A stretch of DNA of 64,000 nt from CAXSBR01 sp964236495 (GCA_964236495.1 CAXSBR010000003.1:124001-188000), one strand, 5' to 3'. Shown: positions 50,946 to 60,526, counted from the stretch's first letter. Translations and numbers: made by a program. Notes: generated by a model from the letters alone, not told the origin.

Positions 50946-51839
50946 TCAGCCAGTGTCCCAGCTGTCGATGCCGCCAATGCCATGGAGGAACGACACCAGT
51001 GGATCGCCGACGCGCTCTGGATGGTTGAGGAACGTCCAGTGACCGCCCTCGATGCGCCCGATGGAGAGCTCAGGCACCCAGCGCCGCGGTGAGTCAGCGG
51101 CGCAGGCGGGGGTGATGAAAGGGTCGCCGAGCGGGATCAGCACCAATGTCGGAATGCGGCACGGCCGCGCCCGCCCGGCAGCACTGGTGTTGGCTCGCAC
51201 GTTGGCTCGATACATCTCCAGTCCGTGCACCGCGTCTGAGACCTCGACGGCAACACCGGCCGGTCGCCGACGCAGCGCCGGCACCCGCTGTAGCAGTCCG
51301 CGCCGCCACGCCCACTCGGGCAAGAACGGCAGCAGGAAGAACGCGACATACCAGGACGCCGCCGCCTGCCGCAGCACCGCCCGCCGGTCGATGCTCTGCC
51401 TGCCTCGTCGCACTGCCGCTCGGTACCAGGCGCCGGTGTAGGCCAGACTGGGGCCCGATACCGAGGTGAACGAGGCATACCGCTGCCGCGCACCGGCCCG
51501 GGTCACTGCGTGCCAGGCCTGCACCGAGCCCCAGTCATGAGCCAGGACGTGCACCGGCCGGCCGGCGGTGGCGGCAACGGCGTCGAGGTCGTCGGCCAGC
51601 TGCTCGATCCGGTACCCGGCGCGGTGCGTCGGAGCCACGGACGCGCCGGCGCCACGCACGTCGTAGGCCAGCAGCTGGTAGCGCGCGGCCAGCTGCTCGG
51701 CGACAGAAGCCCACACCGTGTGGTTGTCCGGATAGCCGTGCACCAGCAGGACGACGGGCGCGTCGAGGCGTCCGCAGCGGTACACCGCCAGCTCGACACC
51801 GTCGTCGCTGTGCAGCGTGTCGCGCGCCCAGCTCACCAC
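50946..51839 (-). CDS. Alpha/beta hydrolase
   Basis: A 297-aa alpha/beta hydrolase of the epoxide hydrolase/haloalkane dehalogenase-like group. VVLLVHGYPDNHTVWASVAE is the HG-P oxyanion motif, VHVLAHDWGSVQAWHA carries an Asp nucleophile (HDWGS), and GGHWTFLNHPE holds the catalytic His. The substrate is unknown. It is inserted between the cdd-like gene and era and runs straight into era. Confidence 0.82.
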   Translation of the reverse strand: MVSWARDTLHSDDGVELAVYRCGRLDAPVVLLVHGYPDNHTVWASVAEQLAARYQLLAYDVRGAGASVAPTHRAGYRIEQLADDLDAVAATAGRPVHVLAHDWGSVQAWHAVTRAGARQRYASFTSVSGPSLAYTGAWYRAAVRRGRQSIDRRAVLRQAAASWYVAFFLLPFLPEWAWRRGLLQRVPALRRRPAGVAVEVSDAVHGLEMYRANVRANTSAAGRARPCRIPTLVLIPLGDPFITPACAADSPRRWVPELSIGRIEGGHWTFLNHPERVGDPLVSFLHGIGGIDSWDTG

Positions 51840-51864
51840 CGTCGTAACCCGGCGTAAGCGCTGT

Positions 51865-52203
51865 TCACGCGCCGACGCGGATCAGCGTGCCGTCCTCACG
51901 CCCTGCATACACCGTTGCAGCGCTGGTGACGTCGGCAACAGCGGCGCAACCGGCAGCATCCACAGCCACATCAGGCGCGCTCACGACGACGGCCGCCTCG
52001 AACCCGGCGGCGCCGGAGGACAGCGCCATAGCCACCGCAACCTGCAGTGCAGACAACTGCAACGAGGCAAGATGCACCGGGGTCGCTGCGTAAGTGCGGC
52101 CGTCGAGGTCACGAACGGCAGCCGCGGCATCGGCGCCCAGACGGGCACGGGCAGCACGCGCCAGCGTGAGCAGCTTGAGATCGTCGGGATCGGGCGCGCT
52201 CAT
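51865..52203 (-). CDS. Cytidine deaminase-like protein without catalytic motifs
   Basis: A 112-aa protein in the place where actinobacteria have a short cytidine deaminase-like gene between corC and era. The fold pattern is present (GRTYAATPVHLASLQLSALQ, FEAAVVVSAP), but the CAE and PCxxC zinc motifs are absent; a single Cys remains (AAGCAAVA). It is probably not a deaminase. ATG 52203 overlaps the corC stop (ATGA). Confidence 0.7.
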   Translation of the reverse strand: MSAPDPDDLKLLTLARAARARLGADAAAAVRDLDGRTYAATPVHLASLQLSALQVAVAMALSSGAAGFEAAVVVSAPDVAVDAAGCAAVADVTSAATVYAGREDGTLIRVGA

Positions 52204-53549
52204 CCGGTTACCTCACCGATCAGCTGTGGATCGCTGTGCGCCACCGGCAGCGACACCGCGACGGGCAACGCATCGTCGGCATGCTCCTCGTCCACCACCC
52301 GGCTCACCAGCACGGTGTCGATGCGGTGCCGGCGTCCCGCGCTGCTTTCCGCGACCAGTTTCAGGCCCTGCACGACTGCCTCGGCGCCGGGAATCGGCAC
52401 CCGGCCCAGCGCCTGCGCCAGCAGACCGCCGACGGTTTCGACGTCATCGCCGTCGGGTAGCTCGGTGCCGAACAGCTCACCAAGATCTTCGAGGCTGAGC
52501 CGGGCCACCACACGCACGGTGTCGGCGTCGAGCCACTGCACCGGAACAGTTTCGACGTCGTACTCGTCGGTGATCTCACCGACGATCTCTTCCAGGATGT
52601 CTTCGATGGTGACCACACCGGCGGTGCCGCCGTACTCGTCGATGACCACGGCCAGGTGAGAGTGCCTGGCCTGCATCTCGCGCAGCATTTCATCGATCGG
52701 CTTGGACTCGGGCACGAACTCCGGTGCCCGCATCAACTCCTCCACCCTGGTCAGGCGAGACCGCTCCGGGTCCTGAGCGCGCCGGGCGAGGTCCTTGAGA
52801 TAGACCACACCGACCACGTCGTCGATGTTCTCCCCGACAACCGGAATGCGGGAGAAACCGCTGCGCAGCGCCAACGCAAGCGCGAGCGGAACGTACTTGG
52901 TGCGCTCGATCCAGACGACCTCGGTGCGCGGAACCATGACCTCACGGGCGATGGTGTCGCCCAGCTCGAAGACCGACTGGATCATGTTGCGCTCACCGTG
53001 CTCGACCATGCCGCGCGCCTCGGCGATGTCCACCAGCTCGCGTAGCTCCACCTCGGAGGAGAACGGACCCTCCCGCAGGCCACGTCCGGGCGTGATTGCG
53101 TTGCCCAGAACGATCAGCAGACTTGCCAACGGGCCGAACAACCGGCCCAGTACACGCACCAGACCTGCGCCGGCCAACGCAACCGGATAGGAGTGCTGCC
53201 GGCCGAGCGTGCGCGGCCCGACACCGATCAAGGTGTAGGAGACGATGACCATCACGACGACGGTGGCGGCCACGACGTACCAGTGCCGGCCGAATTCGTC
53301 GCCGGCCACGATGGTGATCAGCACCGTCGCGGTCAGTTCGGCCGCGACGCGAAGCAAAAGCAGCAGGTTGGTGTAGCGGACGCGATCGGCGACAATGCGC
53401 GACAACCCGGCAGCGCCCCGACGGCCGGCGCGGTGCAGTTCCTCGACGTGGGCTACCGAGATCCGGCTCAGGGCCGAATCGATCGCGGCGAGCAGGCCGC
53501 CGATAGGTACCAGGCACAGAGCGATGATCAGCAGGATCGAGTCGGTCAC
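52200..53549 (-). CDS. Hemolysin-family/CorC-like protein with DUF21 and CBS domains
   Basis: A 449-aa membrane protein: DUF21 with about four membrane segments (residues 1-150), two CBS domains (VMVPRTEVVWIERTKYVPLA, then PESKPIDEMLREMQARHSHL and VVIDEYGGTAGVVTIEDIL) and a C-terminal CorC_HlyC domain (ETVGGLLAQALGRVP). Members act in magnesium or cobalt homeostasis. It lies 58 bases downstream of ybeY, the usual order. Confidence 0.92.
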   Translation of the reverse strand: MTDSILLIIALCLVPIGGLLAAIDSALSRISVAHVEELHRAGRRGAAGLSRIVADRVRYTNLLLLLRVAAELTATVLITIVAGDEFGRHWYVVAATVVVMVIVSYTLIGVGPRTLGRQHSYPVALAGAGLVRVLGRLFGPLASLLIVLGNAITPGRGLREGPFSSEVELRELVDIAEARGMVEHGERNMIQSVFELGDTIAREVMVPRTEVVWIERTKYVPLALALALRSGFSRIPVVGENIDDVVGVVYLKDLARRAQDPERSRLTRVEELMRAPEFVPESKPIDEMLREMQARHSHLAVVIDEYGGTAGVVTIEDILEEIVGEITDEYDVETVPVQWLDADTVRVVARLSLEDLGELFGTELPDGDDVETVGGLLAQALGRVPIPGAEAVVQGLKLVAESSAGRRHRIDTVLVSRVVDEEHADDALPVAVSLPVAHSDPQLIGEVTG

Positions 53550-53607
53550 GGCGTCGACTTTCCGGCCGGTGCGCTTTCGGTCAGCCGGCCGGCGGGCGCG
53601 GGTGTGC

Positions 53608-54138
53608 TCATCGGCGTTGCTCGCCTCCGGTTCCTGGCAGGGGCGTGCGGATCGGTGCCCGCTTCGTGGCGCCGGCCCAGGCGGTGACGAGGTCGTGCTG
53701 GAGCTGGAACATCTCTGTCTCCTCCTCGGCGGTGCCGTGGTCGTAGCCCAGCAGATGCAGCAGTCCGTGCGTGGTCAGCAGGAACAGCTCGGATTCGGTG
53801 GAGTGACCGGCCGCGGCCGCCTGGGTTTGAGCGACCTGGGGGCACAGCACGATGTCGCCCAGCATCGCCGGACCCAGTTCAGGATCCGCGCCCGGCCCAG
53901 CACCGGCGGGCGCGGTCGGACTGGGCAGCGTGTCCATCGGGAACGCCATCACATCGGTGGGGCCGCTCAGATCCATCCACTGCTCGTGCAGCGTCGCCAT
54001 CGCCGCGGAGTCCACCAGCACGATCGACAGGTCGGCCAGCGGCGTGACCTTCATCTGATCCAGCACGGACCGGGCCAGCTCGGACAGCGCCACCTCGTCA
54101 GTGGCAACGCCGGACTCGTTGTTGACTTCGATGCTCAC
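53608..54138 (-). CDS. ybeY: Endoribonuclease YbeY
   Basis: A 176-aa metalloprotein with HGLLHLLGYDH, the three-His zinc site of the rRNA maturation factor YbeY. It processes 16S rRNA and supports ribosome quality control. GTG 54138 is chosen because the family begins VSIEVNNESG; upstream codons are not homologous in appearance. An 11-base direct duplication (GCAGGTAAGGG twice) lies 20-45 bases upstream. The insert around residues 95-105 is Pro/Ala/Gly-rich. Confidence 0.93.
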   Translation of the reverse strand: MSIEVNNESGVATDEVALSELARSVLDQMKVTPLADLSIVLVDSAAMATLHEQWMDLSGPTDVMAFPMDTLPSPTAPAGAGPGADPELGPAMLGDIVLCPQVAQTQAAAAGHSTESELFLLTTHGLLHLLGYDHGTAEEETEMFQLQHDLVTAWAGATKRAPIRTPLPGTGGEQRR

Positions 54139-54360
54139 GAAGCGGCCCGCCGGCAGGTAAGGGGGCAGGTAAGGGAAACGGTCTGGCTTGAAGTGGTCAT
54201 GATGGCATTCATTGTGCCTACCCGACGACGGTGGAGGGCTGAGGCGACGTGCGCGCAGCCGGGTGCAGTGCTCCACCGAGCGGCACCGGTTGGCCGTCGG
54301 GTGAAGCAGCATGGCTCAGCCGACCTCAGCGCTGCTCGACAGCGCGGTATGCGTGCCCGC

Positions 54361-55410
54361 TCAGCGCCGCTGCCCGGCCGCGGGTCGCGCCATCGCTCGG
54401 CGTCCTTGCGTGGCGGCCGCGGGCTGGGTCCGTGCGTCCTGGGTGCGGGCGTCCCAGCGTTCGTAGGCGTCGACGATCTCGCCGACGAGGCGGTGCCGAA
54501 CGACATCGGCGCTGGTGAGCTGTTCGAAGTGCACGTCATCGATGTCGGTGAGGATGTCGCGCACCACCCGCAGACCGCTCTGCGTGCTGCCGGGCAGGTC
54601 GACCTGGGTGACGTCGCCGGTGACGACCACCCGCGAACCGAAGCCCAGCCGGGTGAGGAACATCTTCATCTGCTCGGCGGTGGTGTTCTGTGCCTCGTCG
54701 AGAATGATGAAGGCGTCGTTGAGCGTGCGGCCGCGCATGTAGGCCAGCGGCGCGATCTCGATGGTGCCGGCCTGCATCAGGCGCGGAATGGACTCCGGAT
54801 CGACCATGTCGTGCAGCGCGTCGAGCAGGGGCCGTAGGTAGGGATCGATCTTGTCGGACAGGGTGCCGGGCAGGAAGCCCAGCCGCTCACCGGCCTCGAC
54901 GGCCGGGCGGGTGAGGACGATGCGGTTGACCTGCTTGGCCTGCAGGGCCTGCACCGCCTTGGCCACCGCGAGATAGGTCTTGCCGGTGCCGGCCGGCCCG
55001 ATGCCGAACACGATGGTGAAGTTGTCGATGGCGTCGACGTAGCGCTTCTGATTCAGCGTCTTGGGTCGGATGGTCTTGCCGCGCCGGGACAGGATGTTAA
55101 GGCTGAGCACCTCGGCCGGGCGCTGCTCGGAGTTCGCGGTGAGCATGCCCAGGGTGCGGCTGATGGCATCTGGACTCAGGGAGTTGCCCGCGCGCAGCAG
55201 TTCCAATAGCTCGTCGAACAGTCGCAGCGCCAACGCGTTGTCCGCCGCGCTGCCGGTGATGGTGATCTCGTTACCGCGCACATGGACGTCGCTGAGCAGC
55301 GTGCGCTCGATGACGCGCAAGAATTCGTCCCGAGCACCCAGCAATGCGACCATGGACTGCTCGGCCGGAACAGTGACGGTGGTGGAGACACGGTCGGCAA
55401 CGGCGGGCAT
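54361..55410 (-). CDS. PhoH family ATPase
   Basis: A protein of about 349 aa with Walker A GIGPAGTGKTYLAV, Walker B NDAFIILDEAQN and the sensor VVVTGDVTQVDLPG. An N-terminal KH-like region (DEFLRVIERTLLSDVHVRGN) precedes the ATPase. It acts near YbeY in RNA metabolism; the precise role is unclear. The start is uncertain: ATG 55410 gives a normal length, GTG 55488 adds 26 Pro/Asp-rich residues. It is followed by ybeY on the same strand. Confidence 0.88.
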   Translation of the reverse strand: MPAVADRVSTTVTVPAEQSMVALLGARDEFLRVIERTLLSDVHVRGNEITITGSAADNALALRLFDELLELLRAGNSLSPDAISRTLGMLTANSEQRPAEVLSLNILSRRGKTIRPKTLNQKRYVDAIDNFTIVFGIGPAGTGKTYLAVAKAVQALQAKQVNRIVLTRPAVEAGERLGFLPGTLSDKIDPYLRPLLDALHDMVDPESIPRLMQAGTIEIAPLAYMRGRTLNDAFIILDEAQNTTAEQMKMFLTRLGFGSRVVVTGDVTQVDLPGSTQSGLRVVRDILTDIDDVHFEQLTSADVVRHRLVGEIVDAYERWDARTQDARTQPAAATQGRRAMARPAAGQRR

Positions 55411-55646
55411 AGAGTCCGGCGCAAAGTCCGGCCCAGGATCAGGCGCAGAAGCTGGCACAGCGTCAGGAACTGTCAAGTCGGGAAACACCTTCGCTTTGTC
55501 GGCGGCTGGTCGGGCGCGTTCCGGCGGCGCGCCGGCACAATTCAGAGTAGACGCGGGTACTGACACCGGCGCTGCAAATATGCATTCGGGCCGGCGCAGG
55601 ATCCGCGCCCGGGAACAGCAACACTCGACGAAGGGCGTAGCAGCTG

Positions 55647-55898
55647 ATGAAGACGATGACGTGCAAGCAACTGGGCGGCCCATGCGACCTCTCACTGCGC
55701 GGTAACACCGCTGACGAGGTCATCAAGGCACAGGACGCCCATCTGAAGCAGGCCGTCGGCGAGGGCGATCACGCCCACGACGATGCGCTGGCAGGCATGA
55801 AGGGCAGGTGGAAGCGTCCGCTCTCGGGAATGGGCTGGTATCGAAGCGTCAAGCGCGAGTTTGCTGCACTTGCCGAGGACGGCCCTACAGTCGCTTGA
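55647..55898 (+). CDS. DUF1059 family small protein
   Basis: An 83-aa protein beginning MKTMTCKQLGGPCDLSLRGN, the DUF1059 signature with two Cys, followed by ADEVIKAQDAHLKQAV and MKGRWKRPLSGMGWY. Members are small soluble proteins of unknown function. It is divergent from phoH and 68 bases upstream of the EamA transporter. Confidence 0.82.
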   Translation: MKTMTCKQLGGPCDLSLRGNTADEVIKAQDAHLKQAVGEGDHAHDDALAGMKGRWKRPLSGMGWYRSVKREFAALAEDGPTVA

Positions 55899-55966
55899 AG
55901 TAGTGCAAAAATCTGACCTCGATATCCAATCGATGCCGTGCTCGCGGGGCCTCGCCCGACCGCGGA

Positions 55967-56866
55967 TTGACCAACATTAGGACCACCGAGAGCCAGGAAG
56001 CCGCCCGCTCGGTCGCGGGCGAAGCGATCGGCCGCGGCACCGGCCTGGCGGTGACCAGCGTGGCGTCGGTGCAGTTCGGTGCCGCCTTCGCCGCCCGGCT
56101 GTTCCCCCTCATCGGCCCGATCGGCACGGTGAGCCTGCGGCTGCTGGGCGGCGCACTGGTGCTGCTGGTTGCGGTCCGCCCGTGGCGCCAGCGCTGGACG
56201 CCACCGGCCTGGCGGGCAGTAGCGGTGTTCGGCGTCGTGTTCGTCGCAATGAACACCAGCATCTATCTAGCCTTCGACCGGTTGCCGCTGGCCACCGTGA
56301 TCACCATCGAGTTCCTGGGCCCTCTGTCACTGGCAGTCGCGACCGCAGCCGGCTTGCGGCAGCGCATGTGGGCCGTTCCGGCCGCTGTCGGCGTGGCCCT
56401 GATCAGCGGATCGCTACGGCTGACCGACGTTGCCGGCGTGCTGCTGGCCGCGTTGGCCGCCGCCTGCTGGGCCTGCTACATCCTGCTCAGTCGGCGGATG
56501 GGGCGCGACGGCAGTGGTCTGGCGGGCTTGACGATGGCGACGTTCCTCGGCGCGCTGATCATGATCGGTCCGGGCTTCGCCGCCGCCGGAACCGCCCTGG
56601 TGACGCCGACCACACTGGCGCTGGGCGGTGCGGTCGGCGTGCTGTCCTCCGCTGTTCCCTACAGCCTGGATCTACTCGCGCTGCGGCGGCTGCCAACGGC
56701 GGTGTTCGGCGTGCTCACCAGCCTCAATCCCGCCGTGGCGGCGTTGGCCGGCTTTCTGGTTCTGCATCAGAGGCTGCCGCCGGTGGAGCTGGGCGGGATC
56801 GCGCTGGTGATGGCGGCCAGCGCCGGAGTGACGCTCGGTGCCGGCCGGTCGAGTGCACGGGGCTGA
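55967..56866 (+). CDS. EamA/RhtA-type transporter (DMT superfamily)
   Basis: A 299-aa protein with about ten membrane segments in two EamA repeats: GPIGTVSLRLLGGALVLLVA and VAMNTSIYLAFDRLPLATVI, then TSLNPAVAALAGFLVLHQRL in the second half. RhtA-like members export amino acids such as threonine or homoserine. The start is a TTG at 55967, which is uncertain. Inserted next to DUF1059 inside the housekeeping order. Confidence 0.82.
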   Translation: MTNIRTTESQEAARSVAGEAIGRGTGLAVTSVASVQFGAAFAARLFPLIGPIGTVSLRLLGGALVLLVAVRPWRQRWTPPAWRAVAVFGVVFVAMNTSIYLAFDRLPLATVITIEFLGPLSLAVATAAGLRQRMWAVPAAVGVALISGSLRLTDVAGVLLAALAAACWACYILLSRRMGRDGSGLAGLTMATFLGALIMIGPGFAAAGTALVTPTTLALGGAVGVLSSAVPYSLDLLALRRLPTAVFGVLTSLNPAVAALAGFLVLHQRLPPVELGGIALVMAASAGVTLGAGRSSARG

Positions 56867-56939
56867 CGCAGCCCGGCTTTCAAGGAGCTCACCGCTGCTG
56901 CTCGACGACATCGACGCAGCCGTCGGCACCCCCGGTGAG

Positions 56940-57278
56940 TCATCCCGGCGGCCAGCGCAACGGGCGTCCGGCCAGGAGATGGGCGTGGACGTGGAACACC
57001 GTCTGCCCGGCACCGGCACCGGTGTTGAACACCACTCGGTAGTCCTGCAGCTCCAGAGTTCGGGCGGTGCCTGCAATTCCGGCGACCAGGGCGGCGGCCA
57101 GCGCAGGCTCGGCGCCGGCTTGCCCGATATTGGGCACATGCGCGCGCGGGATCACGAGGACGTGCGTCGGCGCCTGCGGGTTCTGGTCAGGGAAGGCGAC
57201 TACGTCGTCGTCGGAGTAGACCAGCTCGGTCGGGAGATCGCCGGCGGCAATCGAGCAGAACACGCAGTCCGAAGCCAT
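56940..57278 (-). CDS. HIT family protein (histidine triad hydrolase)
   Basis: A 112-aa protein: CVFCSIAAGDLPTELVYSDD at the N-terminus with the CxxC, and HVHAHLLAG as the histidine triad. It would hydrolyse AMP-linked or dinucleoside substrates. ATG 57278 begins the family sequence; the longer frame shadows rsmE. It follows rsmE by 56 bases. Confidence 0.92.
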   Translation of the reverse strand: MASDCVFCSIAAGDLPTELVYSDDDVVAFPDQNPQAPTHVLVIPRAHVPNIGQAGAEPALAAALVAGIAGTARTLELQDYRVVFNTGAGAGQTVFHVHAHLLAGRPLRWPPG

Positions 57279-57334
57279 AACCGGAACGCTAGCCCAGCAG
57301 GCAGCGCCAACCCAGCCGCCGGCGGGTAGCCCGA

Positions 57335-58069
57335 CTACCAGCTCCAGCGATTCAAACGCACAGACAGCGCTGCTAGCCCAGCCGCACCGGCCGTGGACGT
57401 ACGCAGCACCGGCTCGCCCAGCCGCACCGCCTGCGCGCCCGCTGCGACGAACCGGGCGAGCTCGTCTGCGTCGATTCCGCCTTCCGGGCCTACCACGAGC
57501 ACGATCTTGCCGGAGGCGGGCAGCAATGCCGCCGCCAGCGGAAGGGACGCTTGCTCGTGCAGCACGAACGCGCCGTCGGCCTGCGCGATACGCGCGCACA
57601 CCGCGTCGGTGCCGGCCAGCGTGTTGACCTGCGGCAGCCACGGGCGACGGCTCTGCTTGCCCGCTTCCCGAGCGGTGCTGCGCCAGCGCGCCAAGGACTT
57701 CGCGCCGCGCTCGCCGCGCCAGACGACGACAGATCTCGCGGCGGCCCACGGCACGATCTCGTCGACACCCAATTCGGTCATCAACTCCACGGCCAACTCG
57801 CCCCGATCGCCCTTGGCCACGGCCTGCACGACGACCAGGCGGGGATCGGGAGCCGGCACGTGCTCGAGCGGGTCACACCGCACAGACAGCTCGGCATGTC
57901 CGACGGCAGTGACGACGCCGAGCCGTCTGCCGCCTCGCCCGTCAGATAGCGCTATCGACTCGCCCACTTCGATCCGGCGCACCGTCGCGGCGTGCCGGCC
58001 CTCCGCTCCGTCGAGAACGACGACGTCGCCCTCGGGCAGCGGGTCGAGCAGGAACAGCGGGCGTGTCAT
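57335..58069 (-). CDS. rsmE: 16S rRNA m3U1498 methyltransferase
   Basis: A 244-aa SPOUT methyltransferase. The N-terminal PUA-like part has HAATVRRIEVGE; the knot is VLVVGPEGGIDADELARFVA and RLGEPVLRTSTAGAAGLAAL. It methylates U1498 in 16S rRNA. It lies between dnaJ and the HIT gene, the conserved actinobacterial order. Confidence 0.93.
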   Translation of the reverse strand: MTRPLFLLDPLPEGDVVVLDGAEGRHAATVRRIEVGESIALSDGRGGRRLGVVTAVGHAELSVRCDPLEHVPAPDPRLVVVQAVAKGDRGELAVELMTELGVDEIVPWAAARSVVVWRGERGAKSLARWRSTAREAGKQSRRPWLPQVNTLAGTDAVCARIAQADGAFVLHEQASLPLAAALLPASGKIVLVVGPEGGIDADELARFVAAGAQAVRLGEPVLRTSTAGAAGLAALSVRLNRWSW

Positions 58070-58115
58070 CCCAGCACCGGACGAGTCAGAGTCAGAGGTC
58101 AGCTGTCAGTGCAGA

Positions 58116-59282
58116 TCAGCGGCCGTTGAACGCGTCGCGGACCTTGCCCAGGAACCCGCCGCGCGGGCTGCCCATGGCCACCTGCTCGTCGCGCAGAATC
58201 GCGAAGTCGCGCAGCAGCTTCTCCTGCTCGCCGTCGAGACGGGTGGGCGTACGGACCTCGACGTGCACGTGCAAGTCGCCGCGACGCTCGTCGCGCAGAT
58301 GCACCACGCCCTTACCTCGCAGCGTGATCACCGCGCCGCTCTGGGTGCCGGGCTTGATCTCGACGTGCTCGGCAACGCCGTCGATGCTGTCGATGGGAAG
58401 TTCGGTACCCAGAGCCGCGGCCGTCATCGGCACGGTGATGGTGCAGTGCAGGTCCGGACCCTCCCGGCGGAAGACGTCGTGCGCGACCTCGTGAATCTCG
58501 ACGTAGAGGTCGCCGGCCGGGCCGCCGCCGGTGCCGATCTCGCCCTGGCCGGTGAGGCGGATCCGCATGCCGTCCTCGACGCCGGCGGGTACATCGACGG
58601 CGATGGTGCGCCGCGCGCGTACCCGGCCCTCGCCACCACAAGACGGGCAGGGACTGGGGATCTGCTGTCCGGTTCCGGCACAAGCTGGGCATGGACGACT
58701 CGTCATCACCTGCCCGAGCAGCGAGCGCTGCACCGACTGCACTTCGCCGCTGCCCGAGCAGATGTCGCAGGTGCGTGGACGAGTGCCCGGGGCGCAGCCG
58801 TCGCCCGAACAGGTCTGGCAGAGCACGGCGGTGTCTACGCCGACGTCCTTGTGCACGCCCAGTGCCGTCTCGGCCATCGTCAAGTCCAGGCGCAGCAGCG
58901 CGTCGGCACCTTCGCGCACCCGGCTGCGCGGACCGCTCCCGCGCCCACCCGCGCCCGCGCCGAAGAACATGTCGAAGACGTCGCCCAAGCCGCCGTTGAA
59001 ACCGCCGCCGCCGAATCCGCCGCCGAACGGATTACCCCCGCCGCCTGCGCCCGCACTGCTCAGCGGATCACCGCCCAGGTCCACGATGCGCCGCTTCTCC
59101 GGGTCCGACAGCACCTCGTAGGCAGCGGTGATGTTCTTGAACTTGTCCTGCGCCGACGGGTCGGGGTTGACGTCTGGGTGCAGCTCGCGGGCAAGTTTGC
59201 GGTAGGCGCGCTTGATCTCCTCGCCGGTCGCGTCCTGGGCGACGTTGAGCAGACCGTAGTAGTTGCGAGCAGCGTCAGGCAC
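58116..59282 (-). CDS. dnaJ: Chaperone DnaJ
   Basis: A 388-aa type I DnaJ. The J domain (NYYGLLNVAQDATGEEIKRA) has the HPD motif (ELHPDVNPD), then a Gly/Phe region, then four zinc-finger repeats CQTCSGDG, CDICSGSG, CPACAGTG and CPSCGGEG, then the substrate-binding domains. It stimulates DnaK. Its position just after hrcA marks it as the DnaJ2-type copy, normally HrcA-regulated. Confidence 0.95.
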   Translation of the reverse strand: MPDAARNYYGLLNVAQDATGEEIKRAYRKLARELHPDVNPDPSAQDKFKNITAAYEVLSDPEKRRIVDLGGDPLSSAGAGGGGNPFGGGFGGGGFNGGLGDVFDMFFGAGAGGRGSGPRSRVREGADALLRLDLTMAETALGVHKDVGVDTAVLCQTCSGDGCAPGTRPRTCDICSGSGEVQSVQRSLLGQVMTSRPCPACAGTGQQIPSPCPSCGGEGRVRARRTIAVDVPAGVEDGMRIRLTGQGEIGTGGGPAGDLYVEIHEVAHDVFRREGPDLHCTITVPMTAAALGTELPIDSIDGVAEHVEIKPGTQSGAVITLRGKGVVHLRDERRGDLHVHVEVRTPTRLDGEQEKLLRDFAILRDEQVAMGSPRGGFLGKVRDAFNGR

Positions 59283-59393
59283 GACAACTGAGTGTACGGA
59301 TCGCCCCCGAGGCCACCGCCCGCTGGAACCGGTGGACCAACGTCGCCCAGCGGTCGGGCAGCGGGTCGGGCAGCGGGACCGGTCGGCGCTGAA

Positions 59394-60413
59394 TCAGCGC
59401 TCGGCGAGCAGTTCGCCGACGTAACGCGCTACCGCAGCCACCCGGGCCATCGTGTGGGCGTAGTCCATCCGCCGCGGGCCGACGACGCCTACACCGCCTA
59501 CGGTCGATCCACCGGGGCCGTAACCCGCCGATACCATCGAGGCACCTAGTAGCGCCTCGTGGCCGGTCTCGTTGCCGATGCGCACCACGATCTCACTCGA
59601 GGTCACCGACTGATCGAGCAGGCGCAGCATGACGACCTGCTCCTCCAGAGCTTCCAGAACGGGGCGGATGGCCGGGAAGTCGAGGGAGTTCTCGGTGAGG
59701 TTGCCGGTTCCGCCCAGCAGCATCCGCTCGCCGTTCTGCTCCACCAGCGCCTCGAGCAGGACCGTGCTCAGTGTCGTGGCCAGCCCGCGCGCGTGCGCCG
59801 GCACCGTCGAGGGCAGGTCGGCCACGATCCCGGGCGCATCGAGCAGGGCGCGCTCGCGCAGGAGGGCATTGATGGTGCCGCGCAGCTCGAACACGGTCGC
59901 CTCGTCCACCGGCGCAGGAAGCTCCACGATCCGCTGCTCGACCCGCCCGGTGTCGGTTATGACCACCAGCATGAGCCGCGACGGCGAGAGCGACACCAGC
60001 TCCAGATGTCGGATCTTGCTTCGGGAGAGCGAGGGGTACTGCACCACCGCGACGTTGCGGGTGATCTGGGCCAGCGCACGTACCGCACGGTGCAAGACGT
60101 CGTCCAGATCGACGGCGTCGGTCATGAACGCCTCGATAGCGCGGCGTTCGGCGGCCGTCAGGGGTTTGATCGACGTCAGCCGGTCGACGAACATGCGATA
60201 CCCCGCGTCGGTGGGCACCCGGCCGGCGCTGGTATGCGGCTGGACGATCAGACCGTCCTCTTCCAACGCCGCCATGTCGTTGCGGATCGTCGCCGAGGAC
60301 ACGCCGAGCTGATGACGCTCGACCAGAGCCTTGCTGCCGACCGGTTCGCGGGTGGAGATGAAGTCCTCGACTATGGCGCGCAGCACCTCGAGCTTGCGCT
60401 CCTCGACATTCAT
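59394..60413 (-). CDS. hrcA: Heat-inducible transcription repressor HrcA
   Basis: A 339-aa repressor: winged helix at residues 1-75 (MNVEERKLEVLRAIVEDF, LGVSSATIRNDMAALEEDG), GAF-like dimerisation and the terminal MARVAAVARYVGELL helix. It normally binds the CIRCE operator of heat-shock genes. ATG 60413 has GGAGGTGG just upstream. No CIRCE inverted repeat is visible in its own upstream region (60414-60526). Confidence 0.93.
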   Translation of the reverse strand: MNVEERKLEVLRAIVEDFISTREPVGSKALVERHQLGVSSATIRNDMAALEEDGLIVQPHTSAGRVPTDAGYRMFVDRLTSIKPLTAAERRAIEAFMTDAVDLDDVLHRAVRALAQITRNVAVVQYPSLSRSKIRHLELVSLSPSRLMLVVITDTGRVEQRIVELPAPVDEATVFELRGTINALLRERALLDAPGIVADLPSTVPAHARGLATTLSTVLLEALVEQNGERMLLGGTGNLTENSLDFPAIRPVLEALEEQVVMLRLLDQSVTSSEIVVRIGNETGHEALLGASMVSAGYGPGGSTVGGVGVVGPRRMDYAHTMARVAAVARYVGELLAER

Positions 60414-60526
60414 CCGAGTCCACCTCCTCGTCCGCGTGCCCCGTCTGGCAAGCGTAGTTCGCGCCGCTGCGCGATGTCCGGCGCCGCGCACCGGCTAGGC
60501 TCGCCCGACCCGAGCAGGAGTGGTGC

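Noticed and set aside
57393..59291. 632-codon + strand open frame over rsmE and dnaJ
   Set aside because: Antisense shadow of two well-identified housekeeping genes.
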